A DNA stretch of 64,000 nucleotides from Sulfurimonas sp. CG01_land_8_20_14_3_00_36_23 (GCA_002781365.1 PETN01000037.1:20319-84318); one strand, 5' to 3'; numbered from the stretch's first letter, positions 42,233 through 52,658 are shown. Made by a program: numbers and translations. The notes: generated from the letters alone by a model not told the origin.

Positions 42233-42736
42233 TTATTTCTCTTCTAAAATCTCAATGCTCTTGATAGCATCTTGACCTTTGATGCTATCTAAAACATCAA
42301 AACTCTCTTTGTCATCGAGCTCAATCGCACCAAAAACTGTGTGAACGCCATCTAAGTGAGGCGTGTCAGCAAAACAGATGAAAAATTGACTTCCACCTGT
42401 ATTTGGTCCAGCGTGAGCCATAGAGAGTGTCCCACGACGATGACGAGAAGAGTTAAGTGCAGTTTCACATGGGATAGACCAATCAGGACCGCCTGTTCCA
42501 GTTCCGTGCGGACAACCACCTTGTGCCATAAAACCTGGAATTACACGATGAAAACTTAAATCATTGTAAAAACCTGTATTTGCTAAGTGTGCAAAGTTTG
42601 CAACTGTATTTGGAGTTTCATCACCAAAAAGTTTAATCCAAATAACACCTTTTGCAGTGGTTACTTTAGCCCATTTGAATTTTGCTATCTCTTCTGTAGT
42701 TATGTCGTATGTTTTTAATTTGTTTCTTCCAAACAT
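42233..42736 (-). CDS. Cyclophilin-type peptidyl-prolyl cis-trans isomerase
   Basis: 'VANFAHLANTGFYNDLSFHRVIPGFMAQGGCPHGTGTGGPDW', 'GGSQFFICFADTPHLDGVHTVFG'. Confidence 0.95.
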   Translation of the reverse strand: MFGRNKLKTYDITTEEIAKFKWAKVTTAKGVIWIKLFGDETPNTVANFAHLANTGFYNDLSFHRVIPGFMAQGGCPHGTGTGGPDWSIPCETALNSSRHRRGTLSMAHAGPNTGGSQFFICFADTPHLDGVHTVFGAIELDDKESFDVLDSIKGQDAIKSIEILEEK

Positions 42737-42846
42737 TGCTATTCCTTTGTAATAATTCTGAAATTATAGTAACTTATTCTTAAGGAAGTTTTTGAAACTT
42801 TACCCATTAATAAAAGCTAAACAATTAAAATGATATTGTTCACAAA

Positions 42847-44091
42847 ATGAAAAGTATCACATCACGCATCGAATCTTATTTGTTACGACGGCTAAGACCC
42901 ATGACGATAAACAAAGCAAATATATTCACAACTCTGTTTGTTCTTATATTTACTGTTATCTTCGCTTATCTACTCATTCAAGAAAATTATCATGATTATG
43001 AGAGAACGCTTATTTCTCAACAAAAAGTGCATGAGAGTAAAGAGACAAGTGATAAATATTATGCAGAGACGCAAAAAAAGTTAAATACTCTTTTGATTAA
43101 AAATACGATTGCTATCTCTACGCTGGCATTTATTCTCTTCTCCATTATGCTCGCTCTATATAAAATCTTTTATACCCTTATTCAAAGAGATATCCAAACA
43201 TTTTTAGATTTTTTCAAAGGCAATGCTTATCACGAAAGTGTCTTAAATCCACATGCCATATTTTTTAAAGAGTTTAAAGTAATGGTAGGGCATGCAAATG
43301 AGATGGTTGAAACGATTAACATGCAAAAAAGAACGCTTGAAGAGATGAATCTAGGACTCGAAGATAGGATAAAAGCAAAAACTTCCGACTTGATTTTAAT
43401 CAATAAAAACTTAGAAAAAGAGAAGACTTTTTCACAGGATTTACTCAACTCTCAAAAGGAGTTTTTAAAATATACGGTGCATGAAACAAACACTCCTCTG
43501 AGTGTTATCCTCACAAGTATTGAACTCTATGTGATGCAAAATAAAAAAGATAGACAGCTCTCAAAGATAGAGGCTGCCGCAAAAAATATCTTTAATATTT
43601 ATGATGATTTGAGTTACTTGGTAAAAAAAGATCAGGTAGTTTATCCTAAAATGGCTATCAACCTTGGGGAGTTTTTAACTTCTAGACTCGACTTTTTCTC
43701 TGAAGTCGCAGAGTTGTCCAAAATACGTTTTGATGCCATTGCACTCACAGAAAACCTTTATATATATTTCAACGAGACTAAGCTCCAGAGAATCATCGAC
43801 AATACAATTACAAACGCTATAAAATATACTCTGCCCAATGAAAATGTGACAATTACACTCACTCAAGAGGGAGCTTTTGTCGATATGTCCGCATCAAGCA
43901 GATCCAAAGAGATAAAAGATACAAACAAGATTTTTGAGGCATATTATAGGGAAGAAGAACATATAGAGGGTTTTGGAATTGGTCTGAGACTGGTCCGAAC
44001 AATCTGTGATGAAGAGGGTGTGAAAATCTCTCTTGATTCAAATAACGAAGAGACAACATTTAAGTATAGATTTCAAATGATGGGTGAATGA
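42847..44091 (+). CDS. Sensor histidine kinase
   Basis: Two TMs, H-box 'TVHETNTPLSVILTSIELY', 'NTITNAIKYT', 'GFGIGLRLVRTIC'. Confidence 0.88.
   Translation: MKSITSRIESYLLRRLRPMTINKANIFTTLFVLIFTVIFAYLLIQENYHDYERTLISQQKVHESKETSDKYYAETQKKLNTLLIKNTIAISTLAFILFSIMLALYKIFYTLIQRDIQTFLDFFKGNAYHESVLNPHAIFFKEFKVMVGHANEMVETINMQKRTLEEMNLGLEDRIKAKTSDLILINKNLEKEKTFSQDLLNSQKEFLKYTVHETNTPLSVILTSIELYVMQNKKDRQLSKIEAAAKNIFNIYDDLSYLVKKDQVVYPKMAINLGEFLTSRLDFFSEVAELSKIRFDAIALTENLYIYFNETKLQRIIDNTITNAIKYTLPNENVTITLTQEGAFVDMSASSRSKEIKDTNKIFEAYYREEEHIEGFGIGLRLVRTICDEEGVKISLDSNNEETTFKYRFQMMGE
43248..43258 (-). repeat. GGCATGTGGA-family repeat copy in histidine kinase gene
   Basis: TCCACATGCCA; encodes 'NPHAI'. Confidence 0.75.
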
Positions 44092-44747
44092 TGAAAATAT
44101 TATTGTTAGAAGATGAGATAATGCTCAATGAATCCATTCAAGAGTACTTAGAAGCTAAAGGGCATAGAGTGGATGCTTTTTTTGATGGAATCAAAGCTTT
44201 AGAATCTATCCAAAAAAATGCGTATGATTTATTAATCCTTGACATCAATGTTCCAAATATGGATGGTTTGACATTTTTAGAACATATCCATGCACTTAAA
44301 ATTCATGCTCCTGCCATCTATATTAGTGCTTTGGTTGATATTGAAGATATATCTCGTGCCTATAACCTTGGCTGTTTTGATTATCTCAAAAAACCATTTC
44401 ACCTCAAAGAGTTATCTCTTCGACTCGATAGAATTATTCTCTCAAATGAAGTGCCAAGAGTGCACTTAAGAGTATCAAAAAACTACAGTTATGACCAAGA
44501 ACATAGTACTCTTTTGTTCAATGGAGTGACGCAGGTGCTTACAAAAAGACAGTCGCAAATAATAGATATTCTTTCAAGAAACCGCGGAAGAGTTGTTGAC
44601 TTTGAGCAGTTTAGAATCTATGTCTGGGATGAACAAATCGTAGACAATGCAACAATCCGAGCAGAGATAAGCAGACTCAAAAAGTTTTTAAAAGAGGATG
44701 TTATCATTAACGTTCGCGGCATGGGGTATATGATAGATAAACCATAA
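44088..44747 (+). CDS. OmpR-family response regulator
   Basis: 'ILLLEDEIMLNESI', 'LLILDINVPNMDGLTFLE', winged-helix C-terminus; ATGA overlap with the HK gene. Confidence 0.93.
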   Translation: MMKILLLEDEIMLNESIQEYLEAKGHRVDAFFDGIKALESIQKNAYDLLILDINVPNMDGLTFLEHIHALKIHAPAIYISALVDIEDISRAYNLGCFDYLKKPFHLKELSLRLDRIILSNEVPRVHLRVSKNYSYDQEHSTLLFNGVTQVLTKRQSQIIDILSRNRGRVVDFEQFRIYVWDEQIVDNATIRAEISRLKKFLKEDVIINVRGMGYMIDKP

Positions 44748-44900
44748 ACCCTCGCGTATAGTTACTAGATTCAGTTTGTACCGTTTTTTAAAAAGTTTAT
44801 CACAGTTTTTTTCTTTTTTTGAAATATAGTGGGGATAAACTTTCAGAGTAATATCAAAATTTTTATGACTCAATATAGACGATACCCAACATAGGGTCAA
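44745..44900 (-). pseudogene. C-terminal remnant of a tyrosine recombinase/integrase
   Basis: Minus-strand ORF 44688..44900: 'WVSSILSHKNFDITLKVYPHYISKKEK' matches the typical 'WVSxxLGHKxxxxTLxxYxHYIP' integrase C-terminus; no upstream integrase body. Confidence 0.6.
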
Positions 44901-45013
44901 TTTGGTTGTTAAGTATCATAGTGCCTACTTTAACTACGCCGTTGACAATCTAGTAAACATATCATAAACTTTTAGATATAATTGAACAAAAAAGTAAGGG
45001 TGGGAATTCTATT

Positions 45014-46849
45014 TTGTTAAACTTAGAGAGTCACAATATGCAAAACCAAAAAATTAAAGAACTTGAGCGAGTTCAAGAATTAAAAAATATATTTCCTGAA
45101 ATTTTTGAAGACGGAAAACTTAATATTGAGAAATTTAAAAATATACTTTTTGACCTAAAAGATAATAAAACAGAACACTACAGCTTTAATTGGAGCGGTA
45201 AAAAAGAGTGTTATAAAATTATCAAAGAGAAGTCAAATGCAACGCTCAAAGTTGATGATGACAAAACTATGCAGGGTGGTGATAATGTCTTTATAGAAGG
45301 TGACAACTTAGAGGTTCTAAAACTTCTTCAAAATGCCTACCACAAAAAAATCAAGATGATTTACATCGACCCGCCATATAATAAAGACAGAGACTTTGTT
45401 TATAGTGATACTTGGGGAGACACTATCACAAACTATCTTATCCAAACAGACCAGCTTCGTGATGAGGGTTACACAAGTTCTAAAACTTCTAGTGTAGGTA
45501 GACGCCACACAAACTGGCTCAATATGATATATCCACGACTTTTGCTTAGTAGAAATCTGCTCAAAGATGACGGAGTGATTTTTGTAAGTATAGATGACGA
45601 TGAGATTCATAATCTTAGAAAAGTTATGGATGAGATTTATGGGGAAGAGAATTTTGTAGAACAAATTATTTGGAAGAGAAGAGCAACTCCACCAAATGAT
45701 AGGGTAATTGGTAGAAATCACGAGTATATTTTAATTTATGCTAAAAGGATTGAGGATTTAAAATTATATTTACAGCCAAGAAGTGAAAAACTTAATTCGC
45801 AATATGATAATCCAGATCATGACCCAAGAGGAAAATGGACTTCATCTGATTTATCAGCGAATGGAAAAGGAAATAGATTAGCTGAAAGTTGTATATTTCC
45901 AATTTTAAATCCAAATGATAACAAAGAATATAATCCTCCTAAAAATAAGTGTTGGCTGTATAATGAAACAAAAATAAAACAATTAATAAATGATGGAAGA
46001 ATTGGATTTAGAAAACAAAGTGGGGCACCATTTCTAAAAAGATATTTATCAGAGGTAAGAGATGGTTCAACCCTTCCAACTATTATTACTGATGGTGGTT
46101 TTTCAAGTGATTCTGCAAAAGAGTTAAGAGAACTTTTTGATAATGATTATTTTGATTTTCCAAAACCAGTTAATTTATTAAAAAAAATATTATTAGCTGG
46201 AACAATTGAAAATGATATTATTCTAGACTTTTTTGCAGGAAGTGGAACAACAGCCCACGCAGTAATGGAACTAAATCAAGAAGATGAAAAAGAAGGAAAA
46301 ATTGGTAATAGAAAATATATCTTAGTTCAACTTCCAGAAGCTACTGATGAAAATAGTGAAGCATATAAGGCAGGATACAAAAAAATCAGCGACATCACCA
46401 AAGAGCGAATTAAAAGAGTCATAAAAAAACTAGACTACAAAGATGGCTTTAAATCATACAGACTTGATAGCTCAAATTTTCAAGTCTTTAAAGAGCTAAA
46501 AAAACGACCAAATGATAGTTTTGAAGATATTATGAAGATGTTAAAGATGAGTGTTTTTAATGAAAACATCTTAACGCAAGGTGCAAAACATCTCGACATA
46601 GTCTATGAAATTGGACTGAAAAATGGGTTTAGCCTAAGTGCAAAAAATGAAGCAATACAAACAGAAAAATATAGTTTTATAAAACTTTTTGAAGAGAATC
46701 GAGAGTTTTATTTTTGTTTCGATAAAGAAATAAAAACAGATATTCAAGAGTTTATACCAAAAGAGGCAAAACTCATCTGTTTTGATAAAGCTCTCACTGA
46801 TAGCACGAAACTAAATCTTAGAGAAAATATAGATTTAGAGACTTTGTAG
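45014..46849 (+). CDS. mod: Type III restriction-modification methyltransferase subunit (beta-class m6A)
   Basis: 'KMIYIDPPYNKDRDFVYSDTW' (motif IV) precedes 'LDFFAGSGTTAHAVMELN' (motif I). Confidence 0.93.
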   Translation: MLNLESHNMQNQKIKELERVQELKNIFPEIFEDGKLNIEKFKNILFDLKDNKTEHYSFNWSGKKECYKIIKEKSNATLKVDDDKTMQGGDNVFIEGDNLEVLKLLQNAYHKKIKMIYIDPPYNKDRDFVYSDTWGDTITNYLIQTDQLRDEGYTSSKTSSVGRRHTNWLNMIYPRLLLSRNLLKDDGVIFVSIDDDEIHNLRKVMDEIYGEENFVEQIIWKRRATPPNDRVIGRNHEYILIYAKRIEDLKLYLQPRSEKLNSQYDNPDHDPRGKWTSSDLSANGKGNRLAESCIFPILNPNDNKEYNPPKNKCWLYNETKIKQLINDGRIGFRKQSGAPFLKRYLSEVRDGSTLPTIITDGGFSSDSAKELRELFDNDYFDFPKPVNLLKKILLAGTIENDIILDFFAGSGTTAHAVMELNQEDEKEGKIGNRKYILVQLPEATDENSEAYKAGYKKISDITKERIKRVIKKLDYKDGFKSYRLDSSNFQVFKELKKRPNDSFEDIMKMLKMSVFNENILTQGAKHLDIVYEIGLKNGFSLSAKNEAIQTEKYSFIKLFEENREFYFCFDKEIKTDIQEFIPKEAKLICFDKALTDSTKLNLRENIDLETL

Positions 46850-46857
46850 GAGATAAC

Positions 46858-48150
46858 ATGTCAAATATAATGCTAGAGAGTTTATATATAGATAACTTCA
46901 AAAGTTTTAAAGATAGTAAGTTTGAGTTTGGAAAGCTTAATTGTTTAATTGCTCCAAACAATACGGGAAAAAGTAATCTTGTAGAAGCTTTAGAGTTTCT
47001 TGATTCTTTAATTTATCAAGATGTTTCTAGAGCTATTGCGAAAGTTGGTTTGCAAAATATTCAAAATATTCATTATGTGGATAATAAGAAGATAGTAATA
47101 AATGCAAAATTCAAAATTCAAAACATGGTTCTACTTACAAATGAACTCATTGATTATAAATTAGAATTGGCATTTTTATTTAGTATGGATTTGAAAGCAA
47201 AAAAACATACTATAGATATTTTAGCAACTGGAAATAAAATTAAAAGTGTCACAATAGACAAGTCTGATTTAAAGTTAGGTTTTATTCCAAGGTTATTTGA
47301 TGATTTTAACGAGGAAGTTAATCATTATAAAACATATTTAGAAGTTTTAAAAAAGAAAAACTATAGAAGTTTTGACTTTGAATATAATCATTCTACTCTA
47401 AGATATAAAATTAATACGCAATATAAAAGTACTGAAAAGTTAATAGAGTCTTTATTTGAGCTAAATATTGATAAGAAAAATGAAACTTTATTTAAACAGC
47501 TGGATTTTAGACTTTTATTTAATAAAAGCTCATTATTCACTTCACATTATTTTCATCCAAATATGATTAAAGAAATACAAAATTCTGGTTATACATATTT
47601 TTTAAAAAATGGAACAAACTTATCTGAGTATTTAAGTATTTTAGATAAAGATGTTTTTGAAGATATATCAACATCATTGATAGGCGAAGTTGAACTTATT
47701 AACTCATTAGAATTGAGGGATAATTTTATAACAGAATTAGTCTTCAATGAAGAGGTAAATAATAAAGCTTATCCCATAAAGCTTCAAAAAATTTCAGATG
47801 GTACAGTTCATTTTGTAGCTGTTATGACAGCACTTATTGGTAATAAACATTCAATAGGAATGATGATTGAAGAACCTGAGAGACATCTACATATGAAAGT
47901 TTTATCTTATATCTTAAAGACTATGAGAGATGATGACAAGCAGATATTTTTTACGACTCATAGTACTGAATTATTATCTCAACTTGAACTTGATGAAATT
48001 ATTTTTATGTTTAGAGATTATAACGGAGATACAAAAGGGATACGGGCTAAAGATATTGAAAATATTAAAAAAATTATGAAAATTTATAAAGATGATTTAA
48101 TTGAGATGATTAAAATTGGTATTTTAGATAACTTAGAGGATGAGTTATGA
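46858..48150 (+). CDS. AAA-family ATPase (RloA/AbiLi/OLD-like) embedded in the RM operon
   Basis: 'LYIDNFKSFKDSKFEFGKLNCLIAPNNTGKSNLVEAL' Walker A; 'GMMIEEPERHLHMKVL' Walker B; 'QIFFTTHSTELLSQL'. Confidence 0.85.
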   Translation: MSNIMLESLYIDNFKSFKDSKFEFGKLNCLIAPNNTGKSNLVEALEFLDSLIYQDVSRAIAKVGLQNIQNIHYVDNKKIVINAKFKIQNMVLLTNELIDYKLELAFLFSMDLKAKKHTIDILATGNKIKSVTIDKSDLKLGFIPRLFDDFNEEVNHYKTYLEVLKKKNYRSFDFEYNHSTLRYKINTQYKSTEKLIESLFELNIDKKNETLFKQLDFRLLFNKSSLFTSHYFHPNMIKEIQNSGYTYFLKNGTNLSEYLSILDKDVFEDISTSLIGEVELINSLELRDNFITELVFNEEVNNKAYPIKLQKISDGTVHFVAVMTALIGNKHSIGMMIEEPERHLHMKVLSYILKTMRDDDKQIFFTTHSTELLSQLELDEIIFMFRDYNGDTKGIRAKDIENIKKIMKIYKDDLIEMIKIGILDNLEDEL

Positions 48151-48662
48151 AAATAGGTTTAATTGTAGAAGGAGATAGTGATAAACTTTTTTTTGAAAAA
48201 TATTTTAAACTTAACTTTAAAAAAAATATCATCGTTGTAAGTCCTGGGAAAAAAGGGACTTGTAGGATTTTAAATAAACAAAATATTCATAAAGACGTTC
48301 AAGGACTTTTAAAAAGAGGATGTGAAAAAGTTTATATTTTAGTTGATTTGGATACACAATGCGATAACAATCGGCAATTCGATTGTATTTTAGAACTTAA
48401 AGAGTGGTATAAAGAAAAAATACAAATTCAAAAACTAGAAAATACTTTGGTAGCAATAGTTGCAAAAGAGATAGAATCTTGGATGTTGTCTGCATGGGAA
48501 AACAGTGATAATAAATCAAAAGAAGATTTTAAGAAGAAATTTAATGAAAAAAAGAAATTAACAGAAGAAGATTTAGTTAAAAAATTCTTATCATCAAAAA
48601 AAGATATTCAAAAAGAAAACAATAAATCTTTAAAATACTTTTTAGAAAAGCTTGGAATATAA
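48147..48662 (+). CDS. Small TOPRIM-like protein (DUF4276/RloB-like, putative)
   Basis: 'IGLIVEGDSDKLFFEKYF' and 'VYILVDLDTQ' (TOPRIM-like E...DxD), 'AKEIESWMLSAWE'; overlaps the ATPase stop codon. Confidence 0.65.
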   Translation: MKIGLIVEGDSDKLFFEKYFKLNFKKNIIVVSPGKKGTCRILNKQNIHKDVQGLLKRGCEKVYILVDLDTQCDNNRQFDCILELKEWYKEKIQIQKLENTLVAIVAKEIESWMLSAWENSDNKSKEDFKKKFNEKKKLTEEDLVKKFLSSKKDIQKENNKSLKYFLEKLGI

Positions 48663-51224
48663 ATGCAAATAAAATACCTAAAACAACCCCATCAAGAAAA
48701 AGCTATAAATTCAACTATAGATATATTTCAAGGTCAACCAAAACAAGATAATCAGTTTGATATATTTGACGGTGAAGCGGTTTGTTTAAATGAACTTTTA
48801 CTATCACAAGATGATATATTGAGCAATTTAAATCAAATACAAAAGTTAAATAATATAGAAGAATCTTTGATGTTTCAAAGCTTGGATTTTTCTATTGAAA
48901 TGGAAACTGGCACGGGTAAAACTTTTGTCTATATCAAAACTATACTCGAGCTTTATGCCAAATATAGATGGAGTAAATTTATCATTATAGTTCCTTCTAT
49001 TGCTATCAAAGAGGGAGTTTTAAATTCACTTGATAGTATGAAAAGTCATTTTAAGAATGAGTTTAATTTTCCGTATGATTATTTTGAATATGATTCTAGC
49101 AGATTGGGCAGTTTAAAACACTTTATACGAGATGATACCTTGCAAATTATGATTATGACAATAGATAGTTTTAAAAGAGTTGGAACTGTACTTAATATGC
49201 CGAGAGAGGGGTTTGTAGGAACTCCAAAAATGAGTTTGCAAAAAACAAATCCTATTTTAATTCTTGATGAACCACAAAATATGGAGAGTGATTTAAGTAA
49301 AACAGCACTTAGTGAGCTAAATCCACTCTTTACCTTGAGATACTCTGCTACTCATAAAAATTATTATAATTTAGTTTATAGTTTGTCTGCAAAAGAAGCC
49401 CTTGATAACGGGCTTGTAAAACAGATAGATGTATTAGCTTTGAGTGAAAATCAAACTATTAATGATGTGTATGTAAATGTACAAAAAATAGAGATAGATA
49501 AATCTTCAAAAAAACCTGTTGCGACACTTGAACTGATAGTAAAAAACAAAGATGATTATGTAACAAAACCAGTAAAAATTAAAGGTGAAGATAGTTTAAA
49601 AGATAAAACAAAAAATCCTATCTATACTGGTTTTCTTGTTGATGAAATATCATATAAAGATATGTTTATAAAATTTGAGAATGGTTTAAAACTAGAGTTA
49701 AACGATGTAAATGGACAAGTAAAAAAAGAGATTCAAAAACAGCAAATCAGTGAAGCTATAGAGCGACATATGAGAAAGTTTGAAGAGCTTAAACTTCAAA
49801 ACATAAAAGTATTGAGTCTATTTTTCATAGATAAAGTTGCAAACTTCTTAAGTGCTGAAAATGGTTGGATGGAAGAGTATTTTATAAATGAGTTTGAGAG
49901 ACTCAAAGTTGCGTTTGAGAGTTTTAAAACTATAGATGCCAAAGAGGTATATGCGTACTATTTTGCAAAAAGAAAAGCTGGGTTTGTCGATGAACTTAAA
50001 AACAGTGATAGTGATAGAAAACTCCAAAAAGATACTTATGACTTAATAATGAAAGACAAAGAGAAGCTTTTGAGTTTTGAGGAGAGTAAAAGTTTTATAT
50101 TTTCACATAGTGCATTAAAAGAGGGTTGGGATAATCCAAATGTCTTTTTTATAACAACACTCAATGATACAAAGTCACAGATGAAAAAAAGACAAATTAT
50201 TGGTAGAGGCGTAAGGCTTCCTGTGAATTCAAGCGGACAAAGAATAGAAGACAAAGATATAAATAGGCTTACCGTAATAGCAAATGAGAGTTTTGATGAG
50301 TTCACAAGAGGACTGCAACAAGAGTATGATATCAATGGAAATGGAAGCCAATATACGAAACCAAACAACTTAGCTAAAGAGAAATACGCCAAAAGAAAAT
50401 ATAATGAAGATGATATAAAAGAGTTTAAAGAACTTTGGGAAAAGCTTAAACAAAAAACTATCTATGAGATACATTTAGATACAACGAAATACAAAGATGA
50501 AGTGAGTGAAAAACTAAAAAATATTGAAGTCAGAGAAAAAAAGATTGTAAAGCAGTTTGGAAATATTGAAAGTAGTTTTGATGGCTATGTGAGTGAGTCA
50601 AAAAGTACTAAGGTTGATGTTGAAGAGGAGTTGCCAAATATTGTAACAGTCATTGAAAAACATATTGCTCTTTCAAAACAAACAATTATTGAAATATTTG
50701 AAAAAGTCGGTATAGAAAAATTTACAAAAGAGTTCATAAAAAATAGCGACTCTTATATAAAACAAGCAATTGAAGCTTTTGAAGATGTAATGTTTTCCAT
50801 GTTAAGCAAAAGTGGATTGGTTTATAAAAAGATAGATGATTATTATGAATTTGCCAATATTTTCCCTGAAGAAATTTCAGGGTATAAGTTAGAAGATTGT
50901 AGAAAAGGGCTTTACGAAGCTGAACAATATGATTCGGATATTGAAAAGAATTTTATAAATTGTACTGATGCAAATGACTACAAGATTTTCACTAAACTGC
51001 CTAATAAATTTAAAATAAAAACTCCTCTTGGCACTTACAACCCTGATTTTGCCATAGTGAAACTTGATGAAAGTGAGGGTAGTTTTATTGTTGAGACAAA
51101 AGGTAGCGATAAAAAAAGGGACTCTCGTTCTCGTGAAGATTGGCAGATAGAATATGCTAAAAAGCATTTTGAATTAATAGGTCTGAAATATAAAGATAGA
51201 GTTACTAATTGTAGGGAAATATAA
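48663..51224 (+). CDS. res: Type III restriction enzyme Res subunit
   Basis: 'SIEMETGTGKTFVYIKTI' Walker A, 'LILDEPQNMES', 'KEGWDNPNVFFITTLNDTKSQMKKRQIIGRGVRLPV', C-terminal PD-(D/E)xK-like 'NPDFAIVKL...FIVETKGS'. Confidence 0.93.
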   Translation: MQIKYLKQPHQEKAINSTIDIFQGQPKQDNQFDIFDGEAVCLNELLLSQDDILSNLNQIQKLNNIEESLMFQSLDFSIEMETGTGKTFVYIKTILELYAKYRWSKFIIIVPSIAIKEGVLNSLDSMKSHFKNEFNFPYDYFEYDSSRLGSLKHFIRDDTLQIMIMTIDSFKRVGTVLNMPREGFVGTPKMSLQKTNPILILDEPQNMESDLSKTALSELNPLFTLRYSATHKNYYNLVYSLSAKEALDNGLVKQIDVLALSENQTINDVYVNVQKIEIDKSSKKPVATLELIVKNKDDYVTKPVKIKGEDSLKDKTKNPIYTGFLVDEISYKDMFIKFENGLKLELNDVNGQVKKEIQKQQISEAIERHMRKFEELKLQNIKVLSLFFIDKVANFLSAENGWMEEYFINEFERLKVAFESFKTIDAKEVYAYYFAKRKAGFVDELKNSDSDRKLQKDTYDLIMKDKEKLLSFEESKSFIFSHSALKEGWDNPNVFFITTLNDTKSQMKKRQIIGRGVRLPVNSSGQRIEDKDINRLTVIANESFDEFTRGLQQEYDINGNGSQYTKPNNLAKEKYAKRKYNEDDIKEFKELWEKLKQKTIYEIHLDTTKYKDEVSEKLKNIEVREKKIVKQFGNIESSFDGYVSESKSTKVDVEEELPNIVTVIEKHIALSKQTIIEIFEKVGIEKFTKEFIKNSDSYIKQAIEAFEDVMFSMLSKSGLVYKKIDDYYEFANIFPEEISGYKLEDCRKGLYEAEQYDSDIEKNFINCTDANDYKIFTKLPNKFKIKTPLGTYNPDFAIVKLDESEGSFIVETKGSDKKRDSRSREDWQIEYAKKHFELIGLKYKDRVTNCREI

Positions 51225-51456
51225 ATTTTTGGATGCTATCTCAGTGTCATTAATTAGTACCAAATACAAGCTATAAGAACTGAATTATTTAGCAATAAAT
51301 TAAGTGTAGTTTTTGTACTCGTTTTTAACAATAGAGTAGTACGCTAAAAAGGCATATATTTTACAACTACATGATAGACAAGCCCTGATTTATTGACTGT
51401 TACTTATATCAACATGAAGATGTAGAGAAGAGAAATTCGTAGATGAGATTTTAGAA

Positions 51457-51489
51457 TTGCTATGTTTGTGCTATGTTTCTAGCATAGTA
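51457..51489. promoter_or_regulatory. Operator-like repeat upstream of TRAP operon
   Basis: TTGCTATGTTTGTGCTATGTTTCTAGCATAGTA: GCTATG repeated at 11-bp spacing plus inverted CATAG; similar element at 54672. Confidence 0.5.
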
Positions 51490-51563
51490 TGGATGTGTTA
51501 TACTTCTGAAAATGTGTGGCTCTTGTAAGTTATATATTTTGATACCAATTATGAGGAAAAAAG

Positions 51564-52643
51564 ATGAATATTCTTAGACGAAAATCAACGAAGCTTTTAT
51601 TGGCTTCTGTTCTATTGGCAGGGCTGAGTACAGTCTCTTTTGCAAAAGAGAAAGTCTATACTTGGAAATTGGCTACAACTTGGGGACCAACACTCTCCCC
51701 GTTTATTGACGCTCCTCAAAACATGGCTAAAATGGTTGAAGAGATGTCCAATGGTAGATTGATTATTAAAATTGATGCAGCCAACAAACATAAATCTGCA
51801 TTTGGTGTTTTTGATATGGTCAAGGGTGGTCAGTACGATATGGCACACACTGCCTCATACTATTGGAAAGGAAAAGATGCAAATCTTCTACCGCTTACAA
51901 CAATGCCTTTTGGCATGACTGCACCTGAACAGTATGCATGGTTTTACCAAGGTGGCGGTATGGAACTTATGCAAAAAGCATATGCTCCGCATAAGATGCT
52001 CTCGTTTCCTGGTGGAAATACTGGAAATCAGATGGGTGGATGGTTTAAAAAAGAGATTAAAGCTCTGGATGACTTAAAAGGTCTTAAGATGAGAATCCCT
52101 GGTTTTGCTGGTGAAGTTATGGCGAAATTAGGTCTTGCTGTTACAAATATTGCTCCAGGTGAACTCTATACTTCACTTGAACGTGGCGCACTTGACGCTT
52201 TGGAATGGGTTGGACCAGGAATGGATATTAAGATGGGATTTCATAAAATCGCACCATTTTATTACACAGGTTGGCATGAGCCAAGTACAGAATTACAGTA
52301 TTTAGTAAATGAGAAAAAGTTTAGTAAACTTCCAAAAGATTTACAAGAAATTCTCTTAACTGCTATGAGAGTAAGTGCGTATGATATGTATATCCAAAAC
52401 TATGCTATGAGTGCAGATGCTTGGTCTAAGATAGCAACAGAGTATCCAAATATAAAAATCAAAACTTTTCCAAAAGAGGTTATGGATGCTATAAAAAAAG
52501 CAAATGCTGAGGTTGTAGCTGGATATACAAAAGCAAATCCTTTACTTAAAGAGATTGTAGATTCACAAAATGCTTTTCAGAAAAAAGCGAGACAGTGGAC
52601 TATCATGTCAGATTACCTTTACCTCAAAGATAATTTGGAGTAG
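51564..52643 (+). CDS. dctP: TRAP transporter substrate-binding protein (DctP family; possibly 2-oxoacid/monocarboxylate type)
   Basis: Signal peptide; 'YTWKLATTWGPTLSPF', 'GALDALEWVGPGMDIKMGFHKIAPFYYTGWHEPSTELQ'. Confidence 0.88.
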   Translation: MNILRRKSTKLLLASVLLAGLSTVSFAKEKVYTWKLATTWGPTLSPFIDAPQNMAKMVEEMSNGRLIIKIDAANKHKSAFGVFDMVKGGQYDMAHTASYYWKGKDANLLPLTTMPFGMTAPEQYAWFYQGGGMELMQKAYAPHKMLSFPGGNTGNQMGGWFKKEIKALDDLKGLKMRIPGFAGEVMAKLGLAVTNIAPGELYTSLERGALDALEWVGPGMDIKMGFHKIAPFYYTGWHEPSTELQYLVNEKKFSKLPKDLQEILLTAMRVSAYDMYIQNYAMSADAWSKIATEYPNIKIKTFPKEVMDAIKKANAEVVAGYTKANPLLKEIVDSQNAFQKKARQWTIMSDYLYLKDNLE

Positions 52644-52658
52644 TACAAAGGATATTAT

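Noticed and set aside
45014-46849. Phase-variable simple repeat tract in mod
   Set aside because: Looked for long homopolymer or tetra/pentanucleotide tracts; none long enough to suggest phase variation.
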